Part shown: piece after piece, positions 28,577 to 36,948 of the stretch
How the letters are laid out: each line of letters begins with the position of its first letter
Position numbering within the stretch: the stretch's first letter is position 1
DNA from: Streptomyces aureus
GTDB taxonomy: Bacteria; Actinomycetota; Actinomycetes; Streptomycetales; Streptomycetaceae
Length of the DNA: 64,000 nucleotides
Direction: 5' to 3'
Assembly: GCF_000725495.1 (NCBI RefSeq)
Contig: NZ_JNZD01000004.1
Location: 372,001-436,000, forward strand
The notes under the pieces: generated by a model
Told to the model about the DNA's origin: nothing
The model's database searches: none
The model's input: only the letters and a program-made list of their open reading frames with translations
Position numbers and translations under genes: made by a program

Positions 28577-30922
28577 TCACCCCCGGGAGTTCGGCCGCCG
28601 GTGCGGCGGCTGCTCGGGGGCGGGACGCAGCCGGGGGGCCGGGATGGGCAGGCTCTGCGGCTTGTCGGCGTCGACGGTGAGGAGTTCGCGGTGGTGGCGG
28701 ATCTCCAGCGGTCCGCCGGAGGTGAGCGTGTAGGTGGCCGCGTCCTGCCCGATCTCGACCCGGAGCCGGCGGCCGAGGACCTCCAGGGAGAAGGCGAGCC
28801 GGCTGAGGCGTTCCGGCAGCCGGGGCGCGAAGTCCAGCGTGTCGCCGTGGTGGCGCAGCCCGCCGAACCCGGCGACCAGGGCGGTCCAGGTGCCGGCGAG
28901 CGAGGCGATGTGCAGCCCGTCGCGGGTGTTGTGCTCCAGGTCCTCCAGATCCATCAGGGCCGCCTCGACCAGATAGTCGTAGGCGAGTCCCGGATGGCCG
29001 GTCTCGGCGGCGATGACGGCCTGGCAGCAGGCCGACAGGGAGGAGTCCCGCACGGTCAGGGGCTCGTAGTAGGCGAAGTTGCGGGCCTTGTGCTCCTCGT
29101 CGAAGAACGGGCTGCACTTGTAGAGGGCGAGCACCAGGTCGGCCTGTTTGACGACCTGCTTGCGGTAGATGTCGAAGTACGGGAAGTGCAGCATCAGCGG
29201 GTACTGGTCGGGGCGGGTGGAGGTGAAGTCCCAGCGCTGGTAGCGGGTGAACCCGGCGTGCTGCTCGTGGACGCCCAGGTCGTCGTTGTAGGGGATGTGC
29301 ATGGCGTCGGCGGCGTCGCGCCAGGCCGCGCTCTCCTCCTCGTCGACGCCGAGGTCCGCAGCCCGCCGGGGGTGCCGCTCGACGGCGTCGGCGGCGGCCA
29401 GCAGGTTCGCCCGGGCCATGAGGTTGGTGTACGTGTTGTCGTCGGCGACGGCGCTGTACTCGTCGGGCCCGGTCACCCCGTCGATGTGGAATCCGCCCTG
29501 ATGGTCGTGGTGTCCCAGGGAGCGCCACAGCCGGGCGGTCTCGACCAGCAGCTCGACGCCGGTGTCGCGTTCGAAGCGGGTGTCGCCGGTGGCGGCGGTG
29601 TAGCGGACGACGGCGTCGGCGATGTCGGCGTTGACGTGGAACGCGGCGGTGCCGGCCGGCCAGTAGGCCGAGCCCTCCGATCCGGCTATGGTCCGCCACG
29701 GGAACGCTGCTCCGCGCAGGCCGAGCTGGACGGCTCGTTCGCGGGCGGCCGGGAGGGTGTTCTGGCGCCAGCGCAGCGCCTCCGCGACGGCTCCGGGCGA
29801 GGTGTAGGTGAGCAGCGGCAGGACGAAGGTCTCGGTGTCCCAGAAGGCGTGCCCGTCGTAGCCGGAGCCGGTCAGCCCCTTGGCGGGGATGGCGCGCTGT
29901 TCGGCGCGGGCGCCGGCCTGGAGGACGTGGAAGAGGGCGAAGCGGACGGCCTGCTGGATCTCCTCGTCGCCGTCCACCTCGACGTCGGCGCGGTCCCAGA
30001 AGTCGTCGAGGTAGGCGCGCTGTTCGTCGACGAGTTCGCGCCAGCCGCTGTGCCGGGCGGCGGCGAGGGCGGCGTCGGCCTGGTCGCGCAGGGCGGGCAG
30101 CGAGCGGTTGCCCGACCAGCCGTAGGAGACGAGTTTCTCCAGGCGCAGGGTCTGGCCCGGCTCCAACACGGAGGTGACGGTGAGGCGGGCGACGTCGTCC
30201 CCGCTCTCGCTGCTCAGGGTGGTCCGCTCGGGTCCCTCGACCAGGTGGTCCGCGGCCGCCGCGACCCGCAGGCCGCTGTTCCGGGTGCGGTGCACGAGCC
30301 GCAGCCGCCCTCCGGCCGCGAAGTGCTCCTCGGGCTCGAGCGGCGACTCCAGCGCGATCGCCGCCCGCGGATCGCCGTCACGGCCGGGCAGTTCCTCGTT
30401 GGCGACCAGTTCCGACTGGACGACCACCCGGGTCCGTTGGTCGACGGGTTCGACCTCGTAGGCGACGGCGGCAATCGCCCGCTGGGTGAAGGAGACGAGC
30501 CGGGTGGAGCGGACCCGGACCGTGGAGCCGGCCGGCGAGGTCCACTCGCAGGTGCGGGTGAGCAGTCCGGTGCGCAGGTCGAGCACGCGCTCGTGGGAGC
30601 GCAGCCGTCCGTAGCGCAGGTCGAAGGGCTCGTCGTCGACCAGCAGTCGGACGATCTTGCCGTTGGTGACGTTGATGACGGTCTGCCCGGACTCCGGATA
30701 GCCGTAGCCCGCCTCCGCGTAGGGCAGTGGATGGGTCTCGTACACGCCCCCGAGGTAGGAGCCGGGCAGTCCGTGGGGCTCGCCCTCGTCGAGGTTGCCG
30801 CGCCAGCCGATGTGGCCGTTGGCGAGGGCGAACACGGACTCGCTCTGCGGCAGCAGTCCGAGGTGCAGTTCGCTCTCGCGCAGGGTCCAGGGCTCGACCC
30901 CGTACGACGTGTGCGTGATCAC
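28577..30922 (-). CDS. Glycoside hydrolase family 65 protein (maltose/trehalose/kojibiose-type phosphorylase)
   Basis: A 781-residue cytoplasmic enzyme. The (alpha/alpha)6 barrel contains the general acid Glu488 in TGPDEYSAVADDNTYTN, and the phosphate-site region DRDGHAFWDTE-like segment YDGHAFWDTET. The N-terminal beta-sandwich and C-terminal beta domain are present. Family members phosphorolyse alpha-glucosyl disaccharides to beta-glucose 1-phosphate. The GTG start overlaps the TGA of the upstream beta-phosphoglucomutase gene (GTGA), the classical partner that isomerises beta-glucose 1-phosphate to glucose 6-phosphate. The specific disaccharide cannot be assigned. Confidence 0.9.
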   Translation of the reverse strand: MITHTSYGVEPWTLRESELHLGLLPQSESVFALANGHIGWRGNLDEGEPHGLPGSYLGGVYETHPLPYAEAGYGYPESGQTVINVTNGKIVRLLVDDEPFDLRYGRLRSHERVLDLRTGLLTRTCEWTSPAGSTVRVRSTRLVSFTQRAIAAVAYEVEPVDQRTRVVVQSELVANEELPGRDGDPRAAIALESPLEPEEHFAAGGRLRLVHRTRNSGLRVAAAADHLVEGPERTTLSSESGDDVARLTVTSVLEPGQTLRLEKLVSYGWSGNRSLPALRDQADAALAAARHSGWRELVDEQRAYLDDFWDRADVEVDGDEEIQQAVRFALFHVLQAGARAEQRAIPAKGLTGSGYDGHAFWDTETFVLPLLTYTSPGAVAEALRWRQNTLPAARERAVQLGLRGAAFPWRTIAGSEGSAYWPAGTAAFHVNADIADAVVRYTAATGDTRFERDTGVELLVETARLWRSLGHHDHQGGFHIDGVTGPDEYSAVADDNTYTNLMARANLLAAADAVERHPRRAADLGVDEEESAAWRDAADAMHIPYNDDLGVHEQHAGFTRYQRWDFTSTRPDQYPLMLHFPYFDIYRKQVVKQADLVLALYKCSPFFDEEHKARNFAYYEPLTVRDSSLSACCQAVIAAETGHPGLAYDYLVEAALMDLEDLEHNTRDGLHIASLAGTWTALVAGFGGLRHHGDTLDFAPRLPERLSRLAFSLEVLGRRLRVEIGQDAATYTLTSGGPLEIRHHRELLTVDADKPQSLPIPAPRLRPAPEQPPHRRPNSRG

Positions 30923-31656
30923 GCGCGCTCCCCCAGTTCGTCCAGGTCCCGTACGACGATGTCGGCGCCGTGGGCGCGCAGGGCGGCACTCTGGCCCACG
31001 CGGTCCACGCCGACGACGTATCCGAAGTGGCCCGAGCGGCCCGCGTCCATGCCGGCGAGCGCGTCCTCGAAGACGGCCGCCTGGGAGGGTTGGACCCCGA
31101 GGTCCTTCGCCGCGGCCAGGAAGGTGTCGGGGCGCGGCTTGCCCGGCAGACGCCGTTCGGCGGCGACGACCCCGTCGACGCGGACGTCGAAGAGGTCCTC
31201 GGCCCTCACCGAGCGCAGCACGTCACGGCAGTTGGCGCTGGAGGAGACCACCGCGGTGCGCAGGCCCTTGGCCCGGACCGCCTCCAGGTAGCGCAGGGTG
31301 CCGTCGTAGGCCTCGACGCCGTCGGTGCGGATCATGTCGAGGAGCAGCTGGTTCTTGCGGTTGCCCAGGCCGTGGACGGTGCCCCGCTCCGGCGGGTCGT
31401 CGGGGGTTCCCTCGGGGAGGTCGATGCCCCGCGAGGCGAGGAAGGACCGTACGCCGTCGGCGCGGGGCATGCCGTCGACGTACGCGGAGTAGTCCTCGTC
31501 GTCGAAGGGGCGGAATCCGTCGCCGTCGCGTTCCCGCAGGAAGTCGTCGAACGTTCTTTTCCAGGCGGCCGCGTGGACGACGGCGGTCTTGGTGATGACC
31601 CCGTCGAGGTCGAAGAGGCAGGCCAGGATCTGCTGCGGCAGGCCGAGATCGCTCAT
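30919..31656 (-). CDS. pgmB: Beta-phosphoglucomutase family HAD hydrolase
   Basis: A 245-residue HAD-superfamily protein. The nucleophile Asp16 and acid/base Asp18 lie in LFDLDGVITK, motif II VVSSSANCR, the Lys in GKPRPDTFL and motif IV FEDALAGMDAG are intact, and the cap region is that of beta-PGM. It converts beta-glucose 1-phosphate to glucose 6-phosphate via a glucose 1,6-bisphosphate intermediate. It is translated first in a bicistronic unit with GH65, which confirms the assignment. Confidence 0.88.
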   Translation of the reverse strand: MSDLGLPQQILACLFDLDGVITKTAVVHAAAWKRTFDDFLRERDGDGFRPFDDEDYSAYVDGMPRADGVRSFLASRGIDLPEGTPDDPPERGTVHGLGNRKNQLLLDMIRTDGVEAYDGTLRYLEAVRAKGLRTAVVSSSANCRDVLRSVRAEDLFDVRVDGVVAAERRLPGKPRPDTFLAAAKDLGVQPSQAAVFEDALAGMDAGRSGHFGYVVGVDRVGQSAALRAHGADIVVRDLDELGERA

Positions 31657-31823
31657 ACGGGGAAGTGTGCCCCCGTCGGCCTCCTCCAGCGGGTGGCGAG
31701 CGCCACATCACCGCCGTGGCGCAGCGCCGCCTTGTCCGTCCTCCGTCCTCGGCCGTCCCCGGAACGCATGGCCCGGTCGGGCGGGGGGCTTCCGCCGCGC
31801 CCCGGGTCGTCGATACTGGGGGC

Positions 31824-31859
31824 ATGGAGATCGCCGCGCCCGGGTCCGGGCTCGTATGA
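31824..31859 (+). CDS. Possible 11-codon leader peptide
   Basis: ATG GAG ... GTA TGA at 31824-31859 encodes MEIAAPGSGLV; GGGGG stands just before the ATG and its TGA overlaps the ATG of the kinase gene (ATGA). It may be a translational-coupling leader; it could equally be chance. Confidence 0.3.
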   Translation: MEIAAPGSGLV

Positions 31860-32536
31860 CCGGGGCCGGTCCGTCGTTCGAGGACCTGGTGGAGCGGGCC
31901 GCGGCGCTCGTACGGCCGGGCCGCCGCGCCCTTCTCGGAATCGCCGGCTGTCCCGGGGCCGGCAAGACGACGCTCGCGGAGCGGCTGGTCGAACGGCTCG
32001 GCGCGGACGGGGCCTTCGGGGTCGCGCATGTGCCAATGGACGGCTTCCACCTCGCGGACGCCGAACTGGACCGCCTGGGGCGCCGGGACCGCAAGGGCGC
32101 GCCGGACACGTTCGACCCTGCGGGGTACGCGGCGCTGCTGCGCAGACTGCGCGAGGACGAGGAGGAGCTCGTCTACGCGCCGGGCTTCGAGCGGGTCCTC
32201 GAACAGCCGCTGGCGGGAGCCGTCCCGGTTCCCCGGGCGGCCCGGCTGGTCGTCACCGAGGGGAACTATCTGCTGCTGCCCGAGGACGCGTGGGCGCGGG
32301 CCCGGGCGCAGCTGGACGAGGTGTGGTTCTGCGAACTCGACGAGGCGGAGCGCGTGCGGCGGCTGGTCGCGCGTCACGAGGAGTTCGGGAAGGACCACGA
32401 GCGGGCGGTGGCGTGGGTGCTGGGCACCGATCAGCGCAACGCCGATCTGGTCGTCGCCACCCGGGACCGCGCCGACCTCGTCGTCGGACCGGAGGTCGTC
32501 GGGACTCCGGTCGGTGAGTCGCCCCTCGGCGGGTGA
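31856..32536 (+). CDS. P-loop nucleoside/nucleotide kinase family protein (phosphoribulokinase/uridine kinase-like)
   Basis: A 226-residue P-loop kinase. Walker A is GCPGAGKTTL at about 31-40, then the substrate region MDGFHLADAELDRLGRRDRKGAPDTFD. The VTEGNYLLL strand is Walker-B-like, and the lid RLVARHEEFGKDHERA contains the catalytic Arg/Lys. The family phosphorylates pantothenate, uridine, fructose or other small substrates. The ATG has no separate ribosome site and overlaps a short leader ORF. Confidence 0.83.
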   Translation: MTGAGPSFEDLVERAAALVRPGRRALLGIAGCPGAGKTTLAERLVERLGADGAFGVAHVPMDGFHLADAELDRLGRRDRKGAPDTFDPAGYAALLRRLREDEEELVYAPGFERVLEQPLAGAVPVPRAARLVVTEGNYLLLPEDAWARARAQLDEVWFCELDEAERVRRLVARHEEFGKDHERAVAWVLGTDQRNADLVVATRDRADLVVGPEVVGTPVGESPLGG

Positions 32537-32590
32537 GTCGCTCTCGGTGGGTGAGCGGCCGGAGGAGGAGGTCACGGCGGCGGGTCGGTG

Positions 32591-32619
32591 GTCCCGAGCC
32601 CCGTGCCGGGGCTCGGGAC
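32591..32619. terminator. Bidirectional hairpin between kinase and PG-binding genes
   Basis: A perfect 12-bp stem, GTCCCGAGCCCC (32591-32602) and GGGGCTCGGGAC (32608-32619), loop GTGCC, in the 136-bp gap between two convergent stops. Confidence 0.8.
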
Positions 32620-32672
32620 AGGGGGGCCGGGGCGGAGGGAGCGACCGTCACCGCGCCACCGCCCCGGCCGTC

Positions 32673-33431
32673 TCAGGGGGCCGCCGTCCTGGATTCCAGG
32701 TCGGCCCGGGTGTCGTCGCCGTAGACGCCCGACTCGTCGCCCCGGATGCCGTACCAGAGCTGGAAGCGGGCGACCGCGGCGGTGAGCGTGGCGTCGTAGG
32801 TGCCGCTGGTGCTCCCGTTCCGGTACACGTCCGGGATGCTGAGCAGCCGTCGCTGAAGATCCGTCACCTCGGGTCCGCTGTCACCCTCCCGGAGGGTGCC
32901 GGTGCCGTCCGGATCGGACGCTCCGGCGGCCGGTGCCGTCGGGGAGTGTCCTCCGGTCCCCGCGGACGGTTCGGTCCGCGCGCCCGGCACCAGAAGGGCG
33001 ACGGCGAAGCCGGTCAGTCCGGCCGCCGCGATGGCGAGGGTGATCGCGGCGCGGCGCAGCCCGGCGCCGCGCTCGGGGCCGCCGTGGGCGCCACCGGTCT
33101 TCTTCCCGGACGGGCGTCCGTCCGGGGCAAGCGCCGCGCGGAGCGGCTCGGCGGTGAAGGGCGGCGGGGTGTCGGCGGTGTAGTCCTCCCCCTCGAAGAC
33201 CGGGGGCAGTTCCTCGGTCTCGTCCTCCACCTCCATGACGGGCAGGAGGCGCACGGGCGGCAGCGGCTCGGGGGCCGGCGCGAAGACGTCGTCCGCGTCG
33301 GTCATCCCCTCCTTCTCGCGCACCTGCCGGAGCAGCTCCGCCAGGGACTCGGAGCGACGGCGGCGCTCGATGTGCGTGGGTTCGATCACGGAACGCCCGG
33401 TGGACCTCCCGCGTTCGGGCCGTGTCGGCAC
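32673..33431 (-). CDS. Membrane protein with C-terminal peptidoglycan-binding domain
   Basis: A 252-residue protein: a basic, then acidic/Pro-rich, cytoplasmic N-terminus (1-125), one membrane helix (about 128-149) and an extracellular Ser/Gly linker leading to a PG_binding_1 domain (about 183-250) with the typical LREGDSGPEVTDLQRRL start. It would anchor to the cell wall from the membrane. GGAAGGAGA precedes the GTG at 33431; a longer frame to 33506 is less favoured. The cytoplasmic part may contact regulatory partners. Confidence 0.8.
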   Translation of the reverse strand: MPTRPERGRSTGRSVIEPTHIERRRRSESLAELLRQVREKEGMTDADDVFAPAPEPLPPVRLLPVMEVEDETEELPPVFEGEDYTADTPPPFTAEPLRAALAPDGRPSGKKTGGAHGGPERGAGLRRAAITLAIAAAGLTGFAVALLVPGARTEPSAGTGGHSPTAPAAGASDPDGTGTLREGDSGPEVTDLQRRLLSIPDVYRNGSTSGTYDATLTAAVARFQLWYGIRGDESGVYGDDTRADLESRTAAP

Positions 33432-33733
33432 ACTGCTCTCCTTCCGTCCGCGCGGTCTCCCGCCGTCCCTGTGCAGTGATACGCGCGACCGGGCCGGGAC
33501 GTTCACCGCACCTCCGCATCCGGGTGATCGCCGGCGGTCCCCGGGGCCGGCCCGTCTCCCTCACGTTCCGGTGAACTCGACTGCTCCGGAGGCTCGTTGA
33601 CGGCCGATGTGAGCGCACCCGTTCCTCGCGAAGCGCGGGGTGCGCCGCTCTTGGGTGTTCCATGAACCGAGTTGGCGGAAGGTTGACCAATTCCCTGGAG
33701 ATCGCTGGTCGACGCGTCTATAGGGTCGGCCGC

Positions 33734-34414
33734 ATGCCCCCACAACCCCCCAGGTCACCGGCGTTGCCGGTGCTCCCCTACCGCAAGCCCACCCGTGATC
33801 GGGACTACTGGGTCTTCGACGACGTCCTGCCCGATCCGGATGCCGTACGGGCCCGTTGCGTCGACCGGGACGACTGGGCCAAGGGGTACCCGTACACCTC
33901 GGAGAGCTGGCCGGGCCTGCGGACGATGCCGGGACTCGAACCGGATGAACTGGCCCGCGTGGAGCGGCTGGTGAAGAAGGCGACCGGCGCCCGGGAGCTG
34001 TGGCAGCAGTCGACCCCGTCGGGCGCCACGCTCAATCACAACTGCGTCCAGGTCGTCGGCAAGGACGAGGGCGAGCCCCGCCCGCACACGGACTCCCGCG
34101 CCCTGTGCCGCTACGCCGCGGTGCTGTATCTGAACCCGAACGTCCCCAAGGACTGCGGAACGGCCTTCTTCCGGCAGGCCCTGCCCGGGGGCCGGCTGGG
34201 CGGCAACGTCGTCGTGGCGCCGCACAACAACCTGGTCGAGGCCCTCGGCACGCGCTTCGTCCCGCCGGACTCCTTCGTCGAGGACATCAGCGTCCCGCAC
34301 CGCTACAACCGGCTGCTCCTGTACAACGCCAACCTGATGCACAGCGCCACGGGCTACTGCGGGACCACCATGGAGGACAAGCGGATGACCGCCGTCTTCT
34401 TCTGGATGGCCTGA
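33734..34414 (+). CDS. DUF6445-type protein, 2-oxoglutarate/Fe(II) oxygenase-like fold
   Basis: A 226-residue soluble protein. The pattern His118-x-Asp120 in RPHTD and distal His203 in LMHSATGY, followed by Arg217, matches the metal facial triad and 2OG-binding basic residue of Fe(II)/2OG dioxygenases. The core is a double-stranded beta-helix (YAAVLYLN, GGNVVVAPH, NRLLLYNANLMHS). The substrate is unknown; related proteins act on peptides, lipids or natural products. The ATG at 33734 is preferred; no strong ribosome site is present and a longer frame to 33662 is less plausible. A terminator hairpin follows. Confidence 0.78.
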   Translation: MPPQPPRSPALPVLPYRKPTRDRDYWVFDDVLPDPDAVRARCVDRDDWAKGYPYTSESWPGLRTMPGLEPDELARVERLVKKATGARELWQQSTPSGATLNHNCVQVVGKDEGEPRPHTDSRALCRYAAVLYLNPNVPKDCGTAFFRQALPGGRLGGNVVVAPHNNLVEALGTRFVPPDSFVEDISVPHRYNRLLLYNANLMHSATGYCGTTMEDKRMTAVFFWMA

Positions 34415-34448
34415 GCGTCCGTGCCCCCGCCGGGCACCTCGGACCGTC

Positions 34449-34486
34449 GAGTGCGGCCCCGGACCGTCGAGTCCGGGGCCGCACTC
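34449..34486 (+). terminator. Terminator after DUF6445 gene
   Basis: A perfect 15-bp stem: GAGTGCGGCCCCGGA (34449-34463) and TCCGGGGCCGCACTC (34472-34486), loop CCGTCGAG. The flanking 12-mer GGACCGTCGAGT is directly repeated around the stem. Confidence 0.82.
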
Positions 34487-34620
34487 GTGTGCCCGGGTCC
34501 GGTGGAAAAGGTTGAAGCGTCCTCGATTACCAGGCGAAAACCGGACATTCCACGGTGGTTCGGGGATGACATCCGCGCCAAGTTCTGGTGGACACCGGAT
34601 GTGCTCGTCATGATGGGCGC

Positions 34621-34980
34621 ATGACCTTGGCCTCCAGAGCCATGACACGACTGGCCAGCTGGCCGGACCTCGCGGAATCCCTGCCGAGTTGCGGCACGGG
34701 GCGCGCACTGTGCTCGGCGCAGTGCGAGATCGTCCACTTCCACTCCGATCACGATGTCGACCTGCACCTCACCGGCCGGGCCATCCGGCGCTTCGAGGAC
34801 CAGCTCAGGACATCGACGGCCGTCCGTGTGGTGCCCGGCTCCCGCTGGGTGACCATCCATCTCGAGGTCGACTCCGACATCGACCTGCTGCTGACCCTGG
34901 TGAGTGCCGCCCTGCAGGCCCACCGCAACGGGCACATGGCGGGCGACGACATCTTCTCGGCCACCTGCAACGACCGCTGA
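34621..34980 (+). CDS. Luciferase-domain (DUF5519-like) small protein
   Basis: A 119-residue protein. Conserved features of this small family are the CEIVHFHSDHDVDLHLTG strand and the WVTIHLEVDSDIDLLLTLVSAAL segment; the His/Asp-rich patch may bind a ligand. Despite the family name it is not a luciferase enzyme. It lies between two terminator hairpins, so it is a single-gene unit. Confidence 0.72.
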   Translation: MTLASRAMTRLASWPDLAESLPSCGTGRALCSAQCEIVHFHSDHDVDLHLTGRAIRRFEDQLRTSTAVRVVPGSRWVTIHLEVDSDIDLLLTLVSAALQAHRNGHMAGDDIFSATCNDR

Positions 34981-35010
34981 CCGGCCGGGGAGCACGGGCG
35001 GAAAGCCGTC

Positions 35011-35048
35011 GGGCCCCGGCACTCGTGCGGGAACGAGTACCGGGGCCC
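35011..35048 (+). terminator. Terminator after luciferase-domain gene
   Basis: GGGCCCCGGCACTCGT (35011-35026) with ACGAGTACCGGGGCCC (35033-35048) gives a 16-bp stem with one mismatch and a GCGGGA loop, followed by TT. Confidence 0.82.
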
Positions 35049-35443
35049 TTCTCACCGTGTCATCCGGGGGGTGATGACGCGGTGCGCCGGGCGCGGGCGC
35101 CCGTCGTGCGCCGACGGCGGGTGGTGACGGTGACGGCGACACCGTCTGCGCCGTCGGCGAGGGACGGGGCACGGCCGCGCCCACGATCGGCCGGGTCGCA
35201 CGTCCGGCGGTCCCGGCGAGACCGCCCGGACGGGGCCGGCCCGCTCGCATCCGCTGAGGAGGCGGACAGCGGGCCCGGCCCGGACCACGGCTCGACCTCA
35301 TCGTCGATCACCCTTGACGGGCTGTCAACTTCACCTCTGGCCAGGCCCGTTCCCGGGCATACACGATTCGGCCACATGAGGAACTCGGTGCTCCGAAGTG
35401 TGGGCCGCGCTCCTCGAGGAGAGGATACCGGGCAAAACCGACC

Positions 35444-35460
35444 AGGGAACTCAGTTCCCT
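35444..35460. promoter_or_regulatory. 17-bp palindrome, candidate TetR operator
   Basis: AGGGAACT-C-AGTTCCCT is a perfect 8-bp inverted repeat around a central base, 52 bp before the TetR start codon. Size and symmetry fit TetR autoregulation; the regulator's identity is inference. Confidence 0.5.
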
Positions 35461-35512
35461 CCCAGGAGCGCACCGAGTGCCACCACCTCGGCTTCGATGC
35501 TAGTTTCCGACC

Positions 35513-36238
35513 ATGAACGAGGCACCGGGCCGCCACGAACCCGCCGACGCGACCACCGTCAAACCATCGATGCGGGATGCCCTGGTGGGAGCCGCTTTCC
35601 AGCTGTTCCTGGAGCGCGGCTACGAGGAGACCACCGTCGACGACATCGTGGCGCTCGCCAGCGTCGGCCGCCGCTCCTTCTTCCGCTACTTCCCGTCCAA
35701 GGAGGACGTGGTCTTCCCCGACCACGAGCGCTGCCTGGCCGACATGACGGCGTTCCTGGCCGAGGAGGCCGGCGCCGAGGACCCGGTGCGGCGCGTCTGC
35801 GACGCCGCCCGGCTCGTTCTGCGCATGTACGCCGAGAACCCGACGTTCTCCGTCCAGCGCTACCGACTGACCAAGAAGGTCCCGGGCCTGCGCGCCTACG
35901 AGCTGTCGGTCGTCTGGCGTTACGAGCGCGCCCTCGCGGAGTATCTGCGCGGCCGCTCCGCCGGGGCCCGGGCGGACACCCTGAGCGCCGACGTCGTCGC
36001 CGCGGCCGTGGTCGCCGCGCACAACAACGCCCTGCGCTCCTGGCTGCGTTCGGACGGCACGGGGGACGCGGAGGCGGCCGTCGACCGGGCCCTCGGATAC
36101 GTACAGAACACCTTCGGCCCCCTGCCCGCCGCGCCGGTGCCCACCGAACCGGAGGACGTGGTGGTCGTCGTGTCGCGGCGCGGTGCGCCGATGTGGCGCG
36201 TGGTCCAGGAGATCGAGTCGGCCTTCGCGCGGGGCTGA
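35513..36238 (+). CDS. TetR family transcriptional regulator
   Basis: A 241-residue regulator. The N-terminal HTH (about 20-68) reads MRDALVGAAFQLFLERGYEETTVDDIVALASVGRRSFFRYFPSKEDVV, with the canonical FRYFPSKE. The C-terminal helical domain is ligand-binding and unassigned. The palindrome at 35444-35460 lies immediately upstream, suggesting autoregulation. A DUF35 protein gene follows 138 bp later on the same strand, so it may be part of its regulon. Confidence 0.9.
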   Translation: MNEAPGRHEPADATTVKPSMRDALVGAAFQLFLERGYEETTVDDIVALASVGRRSFFRYFPSKEDVVFPDHERCLADMTAFLAEEAGAEDPVRRVCDAARLVLRMYAENPTFSVQRYRLTKKVPGLRAYELSVVWRYERALAEYLRGRSAGARADTLSADVVAAAVVAAHNNALRSWLRSDGTGDAEAAVDRALGYVQNTFGPLPAAPVPTEPEDVVVVVSRRGAPMWRVVQEIESAFARG

Positions 36239-36376
36239 ACACCGGCCGTCCGCCGACGCCCTCTTCATTTTGAGGGTACGGAGTGCCTTTACGGGTGACA
36301 CTCAGTGCCATAGCCTGTGGTCGTGCACGGCGTTCCGCGCACATCAGATTCCGGCCGAGCGCAGGGAGATGACATC

Positions 36377-36820
36377 GTGTACCACCCAGGAATCGCCCTA
36401 CACCCGGGCCTCGACGCCTCGACGGACGTGCTCGACGCGGGATCCGTGGACCGTCTCGACGCCGCCGCGGCGGAACGCGCCGGGGACGTGCTGCTGTTCC
36501 AGCGGTGCAACTGGTGTGCCACCGCCATGTACAACCGCCTGCTGTGTCATGTGTGCGGGGGCAGCGACCTACGCACCGAGGCGAGCGCGGGCACCGGCGT
36601 CGTGCGCCACTCCACCGTGATCCACCGCAACACCCCGGCGGCCCGCAACGTCTCCCTCATCGAGATGGCGGAGGGGTTCACGGTCCGCGGCCGGGTCATG
36701 GGCGCGCCCGCCACGATCCACAGCGGCGACCGCGTCCAGCTCTCCACCGCCCAGGACCCGGTGCGCCGGCAGCCGGTGTTCCAGCTGATCGACGGCCCGT
36801 ACGGCGGCGGCTGGGGCTGA
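36377..36820 (+). CDS. Zn-ribbon and OB-fold domain protein (DUF35 family)
   Basis: A 147-residue protein: a rubredoxin-like zinc ribbon with Cys-x-x-Cys pairs in RCNWC and LCHVCGG (about 43-61), followed by an OB-fold with RHSTVIHRNTPAARNVSLIEMAEGFTVRGRV. DUF35 proteins are partners of thiolase-like or acyl-CoA enzymes, and the ribbon binds acyl-CoA or metal. No thiolase partner gene is present here. GGGAGA stands upstream of the GTG at 36377; a frame from 36317 exists but has no site. Confidence 0.8.
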   Translation: MYHPGIALHPGLDASTDVLDAGSVDRLDAAAAERAGDVLLFQRCNWCATAMYNRLLCHVCGGSDLRTEASAGTGVVRHSTVIHRNTPAARNVSLIEMAEGFTVRGRVMGAPATIHSGDRVQLSTAQDPVRRQPVFQLIDGPYGGGWG

Positions 36821-36948
36821 GGACCGGCGAGTGCCGGGGCCCCCGTCCGCGCACCCGCGCACGGCGGAGCGGGAACCGACGGCCGAGCGCGGCCGAACGG
36901 ACCGGCGTGCGGACCGGGCCCTTCGGCCGCGGGCGACGGCGTCGGCCG

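Larger units (their letters stand above)
34981..35512. other. Intergenic region upstream of TetR gene
   Basis: 532 bp. It starts with a terminator (35011-35048) and contains an inverted repeat TTGAC-GGGCT-GTCAA near 35312 and a 17-bp perfect palindrome at 35444-35460. Long antisense frames cross the GC-rich middle but look non-coding (Arg/Pro-rich). Confidence 0.55.

Noticed and set aside
35060..36301. Antisense frame opposite the TetR gene
   Set aside because: It is a GC-rich shadow without ribosome site or recognisable domain; the TetR frame has clear conserved motifs.
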